A DNA stretch of 64,000 nucleotides from an uncultured Lachnospiraceae bacterium (GTDB lineage: Bacteria; Bacillota; Clostridia; Lachnospirales; Lachnospiraceae): assembly GCA_934401915.1 (NCBI GenBank), contig CAKRSV010000006.1, forward strand, positions 124,001 to 188,000, given 5' to 3'. A model generated the notes under the pieces. The model worked only from the letters and a program-made list of their open reading frames with translations. It was not told the origin of the DNA and searched no databases. Positions 7,439-16,156 of the stretch are shown here, piece after piece. The translations under genes were made by a program, and so were the position numbers. The stretch's first letter is position 1; every line of letters starts with the position of its first letter.

Positions 7439-9460
7439 CTATTTTTTATAAAACTGTGCCGCGTACTGGAATCTCTGATACAGGGCAGACTGATTATTCA
7501 TCTGCTTCACTGCGTTGGTCCTGCGCGTCACAAAGTCATCGAGCTTCACCATATACTCGTCGCCGGATATCTCACCGTTGGCGACAAGCGTAAGTCCTTT
7601 TTCCCAGCTTGCCGTAAGCCTCGGATCCAGCAGGGGGCGGATCGATCCCGCTACCACTTCGTAGATCATTTCCCCGAGCAGCGTCGGCGTGATGATCTGT
7701 GTCTTTTTATTCAGATTCAGATACTTGATATTGACCAGCTTCTTCAAGATCTCCGCTCTGGTCGCGGATGTGCCGATCCCGCTACCCTTGATCTGGGCAC
7801 GAAGCTCCTCGTCCTCTATGAACTGCCCGGCGTTTTCCATCGTAAGGATCATCGTCCCGGAATTGTAACGCTTGGGTGGGGATGTCTCTCCCTCTTTTTT
7901 CTCATAGGTGGCAGGCTCCAGCGTATCTCCCTTTTTCAGGACCTTCAGCACCTCCATAAAGGAGTTGTCGCAGGTTTCCTCCGCCTCTTCCTTGTCGTCC
8001 CCGCTCTTTTCTTCCGCCGTCTCCTCCGACTTTTTCCTGGCAAAGGAATTCTGGGCAACCTTCAGATAACCAGGCTCCGCCAGCACCTTGAAATTCGAGA
8101 GGAACGTTTCTCCTTTTATCTTCGCCTGCAGACCGATCTTCTGATAGATTGCCGCCGGGTAAAAGATGCTCAGGAAACGTCTGACGATGATCTCATATAC
8201 CTTCGCGGACGTCGGGTGCAGGCTGTTCAGACTGCCAAAGCCCTGCCCGGTCGGGATGATCGCATAGTGATCCGTGATCTGCTTGTCGTTGACATATCTC
8301 GTCTTGGCGATCCCTTTATAGCTCCCGTTTGTCAGGATCTCCTGCGCAAACGGCTTCGCCAGCTCGTAATTTCTCAGCCCGCCGATATTCTTGTGGATCT
8401 CCTTGGCGACTGCGCTCGACAGAACGCGCGCGTCCGTTCGGGGATAAGTCGTCAGCTTCTTCTCGTACAATTCCTGCACGATGCGGAGCGTCTCATCCGG
8501 GCTGATCTTGAAAAATCGGGAACAGTCATTCTGAAGCTCCGCCAGATTGTAGAGCAGCGGCGGATTCTTTGTTTCCTTCTTCTTCTCGATCTTTTCAAGG
8601 ACCGGTGGCTCTACCGGTTCTTCCTTGAGAAATGCTATGAAATCATCGGCATCCTGCTCTTTCAGAAAACCGTTGTCTTTATACAGAAGCGGCGACTGGT
8701 AATAGCGGGAACCTTCCACTGCCTTCCACTCAAAGCGGCACTCATGGCCGCGGATATTGCTGATCGCAGCTATCTTATAAAACGGAATCTTCACAAATTC
8801 CCGTATCTCCCGTTCGCGGTTCACGACCATCCCAAGCACGCAGGTCATCACGCGGCCGACTGAGACGACCGCCCGGTCTGCCTTCAGGTAGGACTTGATC
8901 GGTGCGCTGTACTTGAGAGTCAACGCTCTGGAAAAATTGATTCCCATCAGATAATCTTCTTTGGCGCGCAGATAGGCGGCGTCGGAAAGATTGTCATATG
9001 CCGAGAGATCCTTTGCCTCGCGGATCCCACGCAGGATCTCCTCCTCCGTCTGGGAGTCGATCCACACGCGCTTGCGCGTTTTGCCCTGTACCTGCGCCTG
9101 CTGTTCCACCAGACGGTATATGTATTCTCCCTCGCGCCCGGAGTCTGTGCAGACATAGATCGTCTCCACATCCTGCCGGTTCAGAAGACCGCTTACGATC
9201 TGAAACTGCTTTTTGACGCTGCCGATCACCTCGTACTTGAACTGCTCCGGGATAAAAGGGATCGTGTTTAGCGACCATCTTTTATACTTTTCATCGTAGG
9301 CTTCCGGGTAACTCATCGTGATAAGATGACCGACGCACCAGGTAACAACGGCCTCCTCGGATTCCATATAGCCGTCGTTGTTTCTCATATGATATTTTAA
9401 AGCCTTTGCAAATTCCTTTGCAACGCTTGGCTTCTCTGCAATAAATAAACTTTTTCCCAT
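7439..9460 (-). CDS. topB: DNA topoisomerase III (type IA)
   Basis: A 673-residue type IA topoisomerase that relaxes and decatenates DNA through a 5'-phosphotyrosyl intermediate. The TOPRIM domain starts at residue 2 (SLFIAEKPSVAKEFA) and includes CTDSGREGE near 105-111. Firmicute TopB proteins commonly have G at the second acidic position. VVSVGRVMTCVLGMVV (about 198-213) matches the SVGR/SAGR motif. The active-site Tyr is in LTTYPRTDAR, at Y339. A charged linker near 470-490 and a final GIGTSATRAEIL segment are typical. No C-terminal zinc fingers are seen, as expected for TopB. Chromosomal TopB next to c-di-GMP genes is unusual company. Confidence 0.95.
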   Translation of the reverse strand: MGKSLFIAEKPSVAKEFAKALKYHMRNNDGYMESEEAVVTWCVGHLITMSYPEAYDEKYKRWSLNTIPFIPEQFKYEVIGSVKKQFQIVSGLLNRQDVETIYVCTDSGREGEYIYRLVEQQAQVQGKTRKRVWIDSQTEEEILRGIREAKDLSAYDNLSDAAYLRAKEDYLMGINFSRALTLKYSAPIKSYLKADRAVVSVGRVMTCVLGMVVNREREIREFVKIPFYKIAAISNIRGHECRFEWKAVEGSRYYQSPLLYKDNGFLKEQDADDFIAFLKEEPVEPPVLEKIEKKKETKNPPLLYNLAELQNDCSRFFKISPDETLRIVQELYEKKLTTYPRTDARVLSSAVAKEIHKNIGGLRNYELAKPFAQEILTNGSYKGIAKTRYVNDKQITDHYAIIPTGQGFGSLNSLHPTSAKVYEIIVRRFLSIFYPAAIYQKIGLQAKIKGETFLSNFKVLAEPGYLKVAQNSFARKKSEETAEEKSGDDKEEAEETCDNSFMEVLKVLKKGDTLEPATYEKKEGETSPPKRYNSGTMILTMENAGQFIEDEELRAQIKGSGIGTSATRAEILKKLVNIKYLNLNKKTQIITPTLLGEMIYEVVAGSIRPLLDPRLTASWEKGLTLVANGEISGDEYMVKLDDFVTRRTNAVKQMNNQSALYQRFQYAAQFYKK

Positions 9461-9477
9461 AAAACACTATCCGCCTG

Positions 9478-10842
9478 TCACAGATCCGTGAGCCGTATCA
9501 GGCGCAGATCCTTTTCTGCTCTGGCTTTCGCCAGAAGGCGCTCGTCAAATCCGGTCGCCGTATACAAATAGATATAGTCTGCCTTGATCCTTGCCTTTTG
9601 CGCCAGCTCAAGCAGGCTCTCGTAGTTTTCATATGTCATCGTCCGATTGCGCCAGTTGCAAAGAGCGATCAGCGTTCTGCCCTGCTCATCCTGAGCCACG
9701 ATATCGATCGTTCCCTGTTTACCGACCCATTCCCCTGTATTTTCCAGATGCAGCGGAAGCTCGCCGTTCTCATTTCTGCGTTCCAGATCCTGAACACAGA
9801 TCTGCCGGAAGCAGTCCGAGACAAACCTTCGGAAATCCGGTCTGATATAGCGCTCATAAAAGCGTTCCCCGGACAGAGTCGCCTTTGCACTCATATGCGG
9901 GTACAGGTATGTGAAATAAAAGGATACGAGCGGATGACAAATCCGGTAGATGCCCTTCTGTACATTCTCGCGTCCCTCCGTGTCGTACGAAAAGACCTTT
10001 TCCACCACTTCAAGCTCCATCAGGCTCTTCAGATAGACGCTGATCTTCGCTCTGGAAAATCCGGTGTGCAGATACAGCTCGTTGAGCTTGTGGTTGCCCG
10101 CCGCCATCGAAGCAAGAATCGTATTGTACACGGCTGGCTCCCGGAGCTGTTCCGATACAAGGCGTTCTCCTTCCTCGCAGAGAAGGCTTTCATCCCTCAG
10201 GATCGCCTTACAGATATTTTCATGGATGCTCCTCCTGTCGTCAAAATGCTGCCACAGCCCGGGGATTCCCCCGAGGATCGCATAAGCTTCCACACTCTGT
10301 TCGATGTCGAAAGCCTTAAAGAACTCGCGCATGCAGTTAAAAGACAGCTCGCGGATCTTCAAAAAGCCGGACAGCTCATAAGCCGCCTCTCCGATCCTCG
10401 TCACCATGCTGTTCTCGACCCATCCAATCGAGGAACTGCTCAGGATCACGAGAATCTCCGGCGTGCGCTCCTGCTCCCTTACGAAAGCTGCCAGTTCTTT
10501 CATAAAGCCGCTGCCAGCCCTGACCAGATTCTGAAATTCATCGATCACCAGCACCTGCTTTTGCTGCCGCTCTCCGACTGCCGTCTGCAAAATGTCCCGG
10601 TAGGTTTCCGGCGTGTGTTCAAGCGTATTCTCCTCTGCAAGCTGTCTGCCCCACTGGTACAGATGCTCCCGCTCCGAGCACGCCCTCGCCAGATAATAAT
10701 GCCCTTCCTTGCCGGTAAGGAATTCCTTCAAAAGCGCCGTCTTTCCGATATGCTTCTTTCCATATACGACAACGATCCGGCTTCCTTCCCTGATATAGCA
10801 ATTATTCAGATAGTTTAATTCCGATGCTCTGCCAATCAACAT
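9478..10842 (-). CDS. P-loop ATPase of the archaeal ATPase_2/DUF234 type with degenerate nuclease-like tail
   Basis: A 454-residue protein. I prefer the ATG at 10842 because AAGAGGA lies 7 bases before it. The in-frame ATG at 10860 has no good site and would overlap the upstream gene by 8 bp. Walker A is VVYGKKHIGKTALL, Walker B is VLVIDEFQNLV and a sensor-like LVILSSSSIG follows. This order fits the ATPase_2 (PF01637) family. A winged-helix-like middle (LNELYLHTGFSRAKISVYLKSL, in part) comes before a C-terminal DUF234-like domain. In related proteins that domain carries a D...ECK nuclease motif. Here the segment reads IDIVA...LIALCNW, so the E and K are gone. The cellular role is not known. 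Confidence 0.8.
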   Translation of the reverse strand: MLIGRASELNYLNNCYIREGSRIVVVYGKKHIGKTALLKEFLTGKEGHYYLARACSEREHLYQWGRQLAEENTLEHTPETYRDILQTAVGERQQKQVLVIDEFQNLVRAGSGFMKELAAFVREQERTPEILVILSSSSIGWVENSMVTRIGEAAYELSGFLKIRELSFNCMREFFKAFDIEQSVEAYAILGGIPGLWQHFDDRRSIHENICKAILRDESLLCEEGERLVSEQLREPAVYNTILASMAAGNHKLNELYLHTGFSRAKISVYLKSLMELEVVEKVFSYDTEGRENVQKGIYRICHPLVSFYFTYLYPHMSAKATLSGERFYERYIRPDFRRFVSDCFRQICVQDLERRNENGELPLHLENTGEWVGKQGTIDIVAQDEQGRTLIALCNWRNRTMTYENYESLLELAQKARIKADYIYLYTATGFDERLLAKARAEKDLRLIRLTDL

Positions 10843-10852
10843 AGAAATCCTC

Positions 10853-12583
10853 TTACTCATTTGTTCTTTCGATCAAAAGTTTCTCGATCTCTTCCGCAGG
10901 CATGGGCTTTCCAAGATAAAAGCCCTGGATATTGTCGCAGCCGATCTTATACAGATAGTCATACTGTTCCTGGACTTCCACGCCTTCTGCAATCGTCTCA
11001 AATCCCAGCTTCTTCACCATATAAATGATGGATTCGGTGATGATCCTTGTATTCTCATCCGAAGTCACGGTATCGATAAAGGATTTGTCGATCTTGAGCG
11101 TATCGATCGGCAGTCCCTTGAGATACGACAGGGAGGAATACCCGGTTCCGAAATCATCCAGAGAAATTTTGATCCCGATATCGCGCAGGATGATCAGCTT
11201 ATCTACGATCTCCTGGAAGTCGTCGATCAGGATCGATTCAGTGATCTCCAGCTCCACCTTGGAGGGAGACACATCGTATTTTTTCATAATGGAAATCATC
11301 TTATCAATGAAATCAGCCTGTTTGTACTGGATCGCTGAAATGTTCAGGGAGATGATCATCGGATAATGATACGTTTTCTGCCATTTTGAAAAGGCGCGCA
11401 GACTCTCCTCGATCACCCAGGTTCCGATCGGTACGATCGTCCCGTTCTTCTCTGCGATCGGGATGAAGACCGCAGGACTGATCATCTTGCCCTTCTCATC
11501 CTTCCAGCGGATCAGCGCCTCCACGCCGCGCAGCGATTTGTCTTCGGTGCGGAACTGCGGCTGGAAGTACATGACGAAATTCTGATCAAAGATCGCGTTC
11601 TTGAGCTTGTTTTCGATCGTCACATTCTGTAGGAAATCCTCCAGGATCGCGCCATCGAAATACAGGATCTTGTCCTTGCAGGATTTCTTCGCCTTAAACA
11701 TGACGATCTCCGCGCAGTTGATCAGTTCCAGTGTATTCGAAGCTGCCTCGGGATATTCCGATACCCCGACGCTCACGGAAATGATGATCTCCTGACCGGT
11801 CGACGACAGTCTGAACGGCTTTTTCAGCCGCTCCTGGATCGTCCGGAAGATCGTCTCCACGCTCCTTGCCCCGCAGGGATCATAAATGCCGATACAGTAG
11901 ATATCGCTGTTAAAATGCGAAACGATCACATTTTCGCCGATAAAGTCATGGAGAAACTGTCCAAACACCTGCACGATCTCATCGCCCACCACGATTCCAA
12001 GACCGTCGTTGATCCTGCGGAAGTCGTCCAGATCCAGGAACATCACAGCTACCGTCTCGCCGCGCTCGCCCGCTTTGCGCACAAACTCTCCCAGGAGCTT
12101 CACAAAATAATTCCGATTGTACAGCCCTGTGAGCACATCGTAATACGCCATATAGGTCAGCTCGTCGTTCTGCGAGTTTAGTTTGGTGATGTCTTTAAAG
12201 CATATGATCTTGTCGGTGGGTTTGTTAAAAGAATCGTAGATGACATTTGTCTCTACTTCAACAATAAGATTTTTGTCTTTCAGCTTAACTTCAATGACCT
12301 GACTCTTGATGCCTTCTTTTTCGATAAAAAAGACCTTGGAAAGCGCGATCGCATATTTCTCTTCCACACAGTCATAGAGTTTCGTAAGATCCCCCGTTGT
12401 CTCCACCGGGAAGTCAAAGTAGTGATCCCAGTTTGCGATCGTCCTGATCTTATCCTCTTCATAATTGTAGTAGAGAAATGCGCTGCTGGACGTCTCGCAG
12501 ATCAGACGAAGCATCCTTTCATCCTTCGCCAGTTTGCGATTCATCGCATTCAGCATATCAACCTGATATCTTAAATCATCCAT
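10853..12583 (-). CDS. c-di-GMP phosphodiesterase: PAS-like, degenerate GGDEF, intact EAL
   Basis: A 576-residue soluble protein. A coiled N-terminus and PAS-like region (about 20-135, ending ICFKDITKLN) lead into a GGDEF-type domain (about 145-310) and an EAL domain (about 325-570). The cyclase signature is replaced by NSDIY (225-229), so no cyclase activity is expected; it may act as a regulatory GTP-binding domain. The EAL domain keeps GVEALIRW (E355), LEITESIL, DDFGTGYSSLSYL, LKIDKSFI and AEGVE, so hydrolysis of c-di-GMP to pGpG is likely. GAGAAGG precedes the ATG. It is the first gene of a run that ends with an active-looking cyclase at 4473, so one transcript may carry both opposing activities. 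Confidence 0.92.
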   Translation of the reverse strand: MDDLRYQVDMLNAMNRKLAKDERMLRLICETSSSAFLYYNYEEDKIRTIANWDHYFDFPVETTGDLTKLYDCVEEKYAIALSKVFFIEKEGIKSQVIEVKLKDKNLIVEVETNVIYDSFNKPTDKIICFKDITKLNSQNDELTYMAYYDVLTGLYNRNYFVKLLGEFVRKAGERGETVAVMFLDLDDFRRINDGLGIVVGDEIVQVFGQFLHDFIGENVIVSHFNSDIYCIGIYDPCGARSVETIFRTIQERLKKPFRLSSTGQEIIISVSVGVSEYPEAASNTLELINCAEIVMFKAKKSCKDKILYFDGAILEDFLQNVTIENKLKNAIFDQNFVMYFQPQFRTEDKSLRGVEALIRWKDEKGKMISPAVFIPIAEKNGTIVPIGTWVIEESLRAFSKWQKTYHYPMIISLNISAIQYKQADFIDKMISIMKKYDVSPSKVELEITESILIDDFQEIVDKLIILRDIGIKISLDDFGTGYSSLSYLKGLPIDTLKIDKSFIDTVTSDENTRIITESIIYMVKKLGFETIAEGVEVQEQYDYLYKIGCDNIQGFYLGKPMPAEEIEKLLIERTNE

Positions 12584-12598
12584 ATTTGTACCTTCTCA

Positions 12599-12623
12599 CA
12601 TTCCCCGGAAATTCCGGGGAATG
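12599..12623 (-). other. GC-rich stem-loop in the leader of the EAL gene
   Basis: CATTCCCCGG / CCGGGGAATG with a 5-base AT loop; the palindrome extends almost to the centre. It lies between asd (start side 13746, stop 12661) and the EAL ATG at 12583, ending only a few bases before the GAGAAGG ribosome site. No T-run follows on the minus strand, so it may be a leader structure rather than a terminator. On the plus strand a T-rich stretch follows, but no plus-strand gene is present there. Confidence 0.6.
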
Positions 12624-12660
12624 TTACCCCTATTTTATTTTCCCCAAATTGTAATGCGTT

Positions 12661-13746
12661 TTATTTTTTGGTAATATAACCTTTTGCCTTTAATGTCTCT
12701 GCACAAAGAACAGCGCCCCCTGCCGCTCCTCGTACCGTATTGTGGGAAAGTCCGACGAACTTCCAGTCGTACACACTGTCCTCGCGGATCCGTCCTACAC
12801 TGATGCCCATACCCTTTTCATAGTCTACATCCAGCTTGACCTGCGGACGGTTGTCCTCCTCCATAACCTGGATGAACTGCTTGGGTGCGCTCGGAAGCTC
12901 CAGCTCCTGTGGAAGTCCCTTGAAGTTCACCAGCTTCTCAACAAGCTGCTCCTTCGTAGGTTTCTTGCGGAACTTTACAAATACGGCTGCTGTGTGGCCG
13001 TTCAGTACCGGAACACGGATACACTGGCAGGTGATGACCGGCTCTGTCGCAGGCACGATCTGTCCGTTCTCAACCTTACCCCAGATACGGAGCGGCTCTT
13101 TCTCGCTCTTCTCTTCCTCGCCGCCGATATACGGGATCACGTTCTCTACCATTTCCGGCCAGTCCTTAAAGGTCTTGCCTGCTCCGGAGATTGCCTGATA
13201 AGTGGTCGCTACCACCTCATACGGCTCGAATTCCTTCCATGCCGTCAGAACCGGCGCGTAGCTCTGGATCGAGCAGTTCGGCTTTACGGCGATGAAACCT
13301 CTTGTCGTGCCAAGACGCTTTTTCTGCGCCTCGATCACATCGAAATGCTCCGGGTTGATCTCCGGTACGACCATCGGTACATCCGGCGTCCAGCGATGCG
13401 CGCTGTTGTTCGACACAACCGGAGTCTCCGTCTTTGCATATTCTTCCTCGATCTTCTTGATCTCCTCTTTGGTCATATCCACTGCGGAAAAGACGAAATC
13501 AACCTCCGCTGCAACCTTTTCCACCTCGTTGACATTCTTTACCACGATATTTTTTACTGCCTCCGGCATGGGTGTCGTCATTTTCCAGCGGTCACCAACA
13601 GCCTCTGCATAGGTCTTGCCTGCCGATCTCGGACTTGCTGCGATCGTCGTCACCTCAAACCACGGATGGTTTTCCAGAAGAGAGATAAATCTCTGTCCTA
13701 CCATTCCTGTTCCACCTAAGATACCAACCCTTAATTTTTCACTCAT
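12661..13746 (-). CDS. asd: Aspartate-semialdehyde dehydrogenase
   Basis: A 361-residue NADPH-dependent enzyme that reduces L-4-aspartyl phosphate to aspartate semialdehyde, the branch point to lysine, threonine and methionine. The nucleotide-binding start is VGILGGTGMVGQRF. The catalytic Cys lies in VKPNCSIQSYAP, and the acyl-binding region has YQAISGAGK. The length and the VDFVFSAVDM and SNNSAHRW segments match the archaeal/fungal-like subgroup of the family, which also occurs in clostridia. It is 54 bp downstream of argH on the same strand and probably shares its promoter. Confidence 0.96.
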   Translation of the reverse strand: MSEKLRVGILGGTGMVGQRFISLLENHPWFEVTTIAASPRSAGKTYAEAVGDRWKMTTPMPEAVKNIVVKNVNEVEKVAAEVDFVFSAVDMTKEEIKKIEEEYAKTETPVVSNNSAHRWTPDVPMVVPEINPEHFDVIEAQKKRLGTTRGFIAVKPNCSIQSYAPVLTAWKEFEPYEVVATTYQAISGAGKTFKDWPEMVENVIPYIGGEEEKSEKEPLRIWGKVENGQIVPATEPVITCQCIRVPVLNGHTAAVFVKFRKKPTKEQLVEKLVNFKGLPQELELPSAPKQFIQVMEEDNRPQVKLDVDYEKGMGISVGRIREDSVYDWKFVGLSHNTVRGAAGGAVLCAETLKAKGYITKK

Positions 13747-13800
13747 CTTTCTTCTCCCTCGTTGTTTGTTTTATTCACTGTCATGCAAAATTGCTTTTGC

Positions 13801-15231
13801 TCAGTTATCCTTCTCATTTTCCGGTATGATGATTGCGTTCTCATCCTCAAACCAGTCCTTGCCCAGATATTCCTTCTCTGTCTCGATCACGCTGCGCATC
13901 GCTTCCGGCCCCGGTGCTCCGATGGTCAGGCGCTTTTCCACGCAGGTCTTTAGGCTGATGGCATCGTAAATGTCCTCCTCAAAGACCGGACTGATCTCTT
14001 TCAGCTCGTCGATCGACAGATCGTCAATGCTGCATCCCTTGTCGATACAGTACAGAACCAGTCTTCCGATAATGCTGTGCGCATCCCGGAACGGAACACC
14101 GTGTCCAACCAGATAATCCGCTGCATCCGTCGCGTTGGTAAAGCCCATCATCGCGCTCTTTTCCATAACGTCTTTATTAAACTTCATGGTGCGGATCATG
14201 CCCTCAAACAGGGCGAGACACCCTTTCACCGTATCGATGGCGTCAAAGGTCAGCTCCTTATCCTCCTGCATGTCCTTATTATAGGCGAGCGGGATTCCTT
14301 TCATCGTCGTGAGGATCGATACCAGCGCTCCGTATACACGGCCGGTCTTTCCTCTTACAAGCTCTGCAATGTCCGGATTTTTCTTCTGGGGCATGATGCT
14401 GCTTCCAGTGGAGTACGCATCGTCGATCTCGACAAAGCGGTACTCATTGGAGTTCCACAGGATGATCTCCTCGCAGAAGCGGCTCAGGTGCATCATGATC
14501 GTGCACAGCGCCGACAAAAACTCTATCACATAATCTCTGTCTGAAACCGAATCCATGCTGTTGAGCGTAGGCCCCTCAAATCCGAGGATCGAGGCGGTAT
14601 AATTCCGGTCGAGCGGATAGGTTGTTCCCGCCAGGGCGCCTGCGCCGAGCGGACAGTAATTCATGCGGTGATAAATATCTTTCAGCCGCGAACGGTCTCT
14701 CTTAAACATCTCGAAGTACGCACCGATGTGATGTGCCAGCGTGACCGGCTGGGCCTTCTGTAAATGGGTAAAGCCGGGCATATACGTCTCGATATTTTCT
14801 TCCATAATAGAAAGCAGCGTCTCCAGAAGCGTTTTGACCAGCTCGTCCACATGCAATACTTCCAGTCTTGTGTACAGACGCATATCCAGCGCCACCTGAT
14901 CGTTCCGGCTTCTTCCCGTGTGCAGCTTCTTGCCGGCGTCTCCGATCCGGTCGATCAGATTTGCTTCCACGAAGCTGTGGATGTCCTCATACTTATCTGT
15001 GATCTCCAGTTTTCCGGCTTCCACATCCTCACGGATTCCCGTCAGTCCCTTTAAAATAGCGTCCTTCTCCTCTTTCGTCAGGATCCCCTGCTTGGCGAGC
15101 ATGATCACATGCGCGATACTGCCCTCGATATCCTGTCTGAAAAATTTCTGGTCGAAAGAGATCGACGCATTGAAATTATAAACCAGTTGATCGGTCTCCT
15201 TTGTAAATCGACCGCCCCATAACTGTGCCAT
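13801..15231 (-). CDS. argH: Argininosuccinate lyase
   Basis: A 476-residue lyase that splits argininosuccinate into arginine and fumarate, the last step of arginine synthesis. I start at the ATG 15229-15231 ([12 protein letters not shown]) with GAGG 8 bases upstream. An in-frame ATG 18 codons earlier lies across the promoter and is not used. The family signature [12 protein letters not shown] is intact, as are [12 protein letters not shown] and [10 protein letters not shown]. No argG is nearby in this window. A good promoter sits at 15276-15304. The next gene downstream is asd. Confidence 0.97.
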   Translation of the reverse strand: MAQLWGGRFTKETDQLVYNFNASISFDQKFFRQDIEGSIAHVIMLAKQGILTKEEKDAILKGLTGIREDVEAGKLEITDKYEDIHSFVEANLIDRIGDAGKKLHTGRSRNDQVALDMRLYTRLEVLHVDELVKTLLETLLSIMEENIETYMPGFTHLQKAQPVTLAHHIGAYFEMFKRDRSRLKDIYHRMNYCPLGAGALAGTTYPLDRNYTASILGFEGPTLNSMDSVSDRDYVIEFLSALCTIMMHLSRFCEEIILWNSNEYRFVEIDDAYSTGSSIMPQKKNPDIAELVRGKTGRVYGALVSILTTMKGIPLAYNKDMQEDKELTFDAIDTVKGCLALFEGMIRTMKFNKDVMEKSAMMGFTNATDAADYLVGHGVPFRDAHSIIGRLVLYCIDKGCSIDDLSIDELKEISPVFEEDIYDAISLKTCVEKRLTIGAPGPEAMRSVIETEKEYLGKDWFEDENAIIIPENEKDN

Positions 15232-15275
15232 CGCAAAACCTCGTCTTTCCTGTCCAAATATTAAATCTGAATTTG

Positions 15276-15304
15276 ATGATAGCATAAAATGAGTTTATTT
15301 TCAA
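15276..15304 (-). promoter_or_regulatory. Promoter of argH-asd
   Basis: On the minus strand: TTGAAA, 17-base spacer, TATCAT. It leads into a leader of about 35 nt before the argH ribosome site. Confidence 0.65.
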
Positions 15305-15319
15305 TTCAAAACACATTTT

Positions 15320-15348
15320 TTGCTTTCTTCCATAAAATATATTATATC
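15320..15348 (+). promoter_or_regulatory. Possible promoter of the divergent ABC ATPase gene
   Basis: TTGCTT, 17-base spacer, TATATC on the plus strand, in a very AT-rich stretch 20 bp before the ATPase start. Other -10-like hexamers overlap, so the exact register is uncertain. Confidence 0.4.
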
Positions 15349-15367
15349 ATTTCGGAGCGGATTGACC

Positions 15368-16156
15368 ATGAAACCTATTTTATCTTTGCAGGACATATCC
15401 TATTCTTATCACAATCTGAAAGGGGAAACGCCTGCACTTTCCCATATATCTTTTGATGTGATGCCGGGTGAATTTCTCGCGGTCGTCGGTCCGAGCGGAT
15501 GTGGAAAGTCCACCCTCCTGTCTGTCATATCCGGACTTCTTTCCCCGGAAAGCGGTTCTCTTTTCTACAAAGGCGCACAGATCGATTCCATCAAGACCGC
15601 CGATCTTCGCATCGGCTATATGCTCCAGCGCGACCATCTCTTTGAATGGCGCACCATCTACCAGAATGTCACGCTCGGACTGGAGCTGAATCATTCCCTG
15701 ACGCCGCAGGCCAGCGAGTATGTGCTGAACCTTCTCGACGACTACGGTCTGTCTGCCTTTAAGGACAAAAAGCCTTCCGAGCTCTCCGGCGGGATGCGCC
15801 AGCGGGCCGCCCTGATCCGCACGATGGCGATCCATCCCCAGCTTCTGCTTCTCGATGAACCCTTCAGCGCTCTCGATTTCCAAACAAGGCTCACGGTCTC
15901 GGCAGACATCGCGAACATCATCCGTGAGAAGCATATGACCGCCATCCTGATTACACACGATCTCTCCGAGGCGATCACGCTCGCCGACCGCGTTCTTGTC
16001 CTCTCGAAGCGCCCAGCCTCCGTCACCCGTGAAATGAAGGTCGTCTATCCGGTTGACCGTTCTGATCCTCTGGCGATCCGAAACACCTCTGAATACCAGG
16101 AATATTTTAATCAACTATGGGAGGTCTTATCCGATGGAACGCTATCACAGCAGTAA
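15368..16156 (+). CDS. ABC transporter ATP-binding protein (SsuB/TauB/ThiZ-like)
   Basis: A 262-residue ATPase. I start at ATG 15368 (MKPILSLQDISYSY), preceded by GGAG. The longer in-frame start at 15320 overlaps the promoter. Walker A is GPSGCGKST, the Q-loop reads YMLQRDHLFEW, the signature is ELSGGMRQR, Walker B is LLLLDEPFSALD and the switch His is in LITHDLSEA. The family energises uptake of nitrate, sulfonates, taurine or thiamine precursors. The permease start overlaps its end by 23 bp. No periplasmic-type binding protein gene is adjacent, so the substrate cannot be inferred from context. Confidence 0.92.
   Translation: MKPILSLQDISYSYHNLKGETPALSHISFDVMPGEFLAVVGPSGCGKSTLLSVISGLLSPESGSLFYKGAQIDSIKTADLRIGYMLQRDHLFEWRTIYQNVTLGLELNHSLTPQASEYVLNLLDDYGLSAFKDKKPSELSGGMRQRAALIRTMAIHPQLLLLDEPFSALDFQTRLTVSADIANIIREKHMTAILITHDLSEAITLADRVLVLSKRPASVTREMKVVYPVDRSDPLAIRNTSEYQEYFNQLWEVLSDGTLSQQ

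Noticed and set aside
7415..8863. Long plus-strand open frame opposite topB
   Set aside because: Its product has no recognisable domain and lies entirely antisense to a clear topoisomerase; it is a codon-bias shadow.
7439..9460. topB as a sign of an integrated conjugative element
   Set aside because: No relaxase, coupling protein, integrase or att-like repeats nearby; neighbours are ordinary chromosomal genes.
10853..10860. Start of the ATPase gene at 10860
   Set aside because: It would overlap the EAL gene by 8 bp and lacks a ribosome site; the ATG at 10842 has AAGAGGA at good spacing.
12599..12623. Hairpin considered as a c-di-GMP riboswitch for the EAL gene
   Set aside because: It is a single short stem without the conserved two-helix GEMM architecture or its consensus loops.
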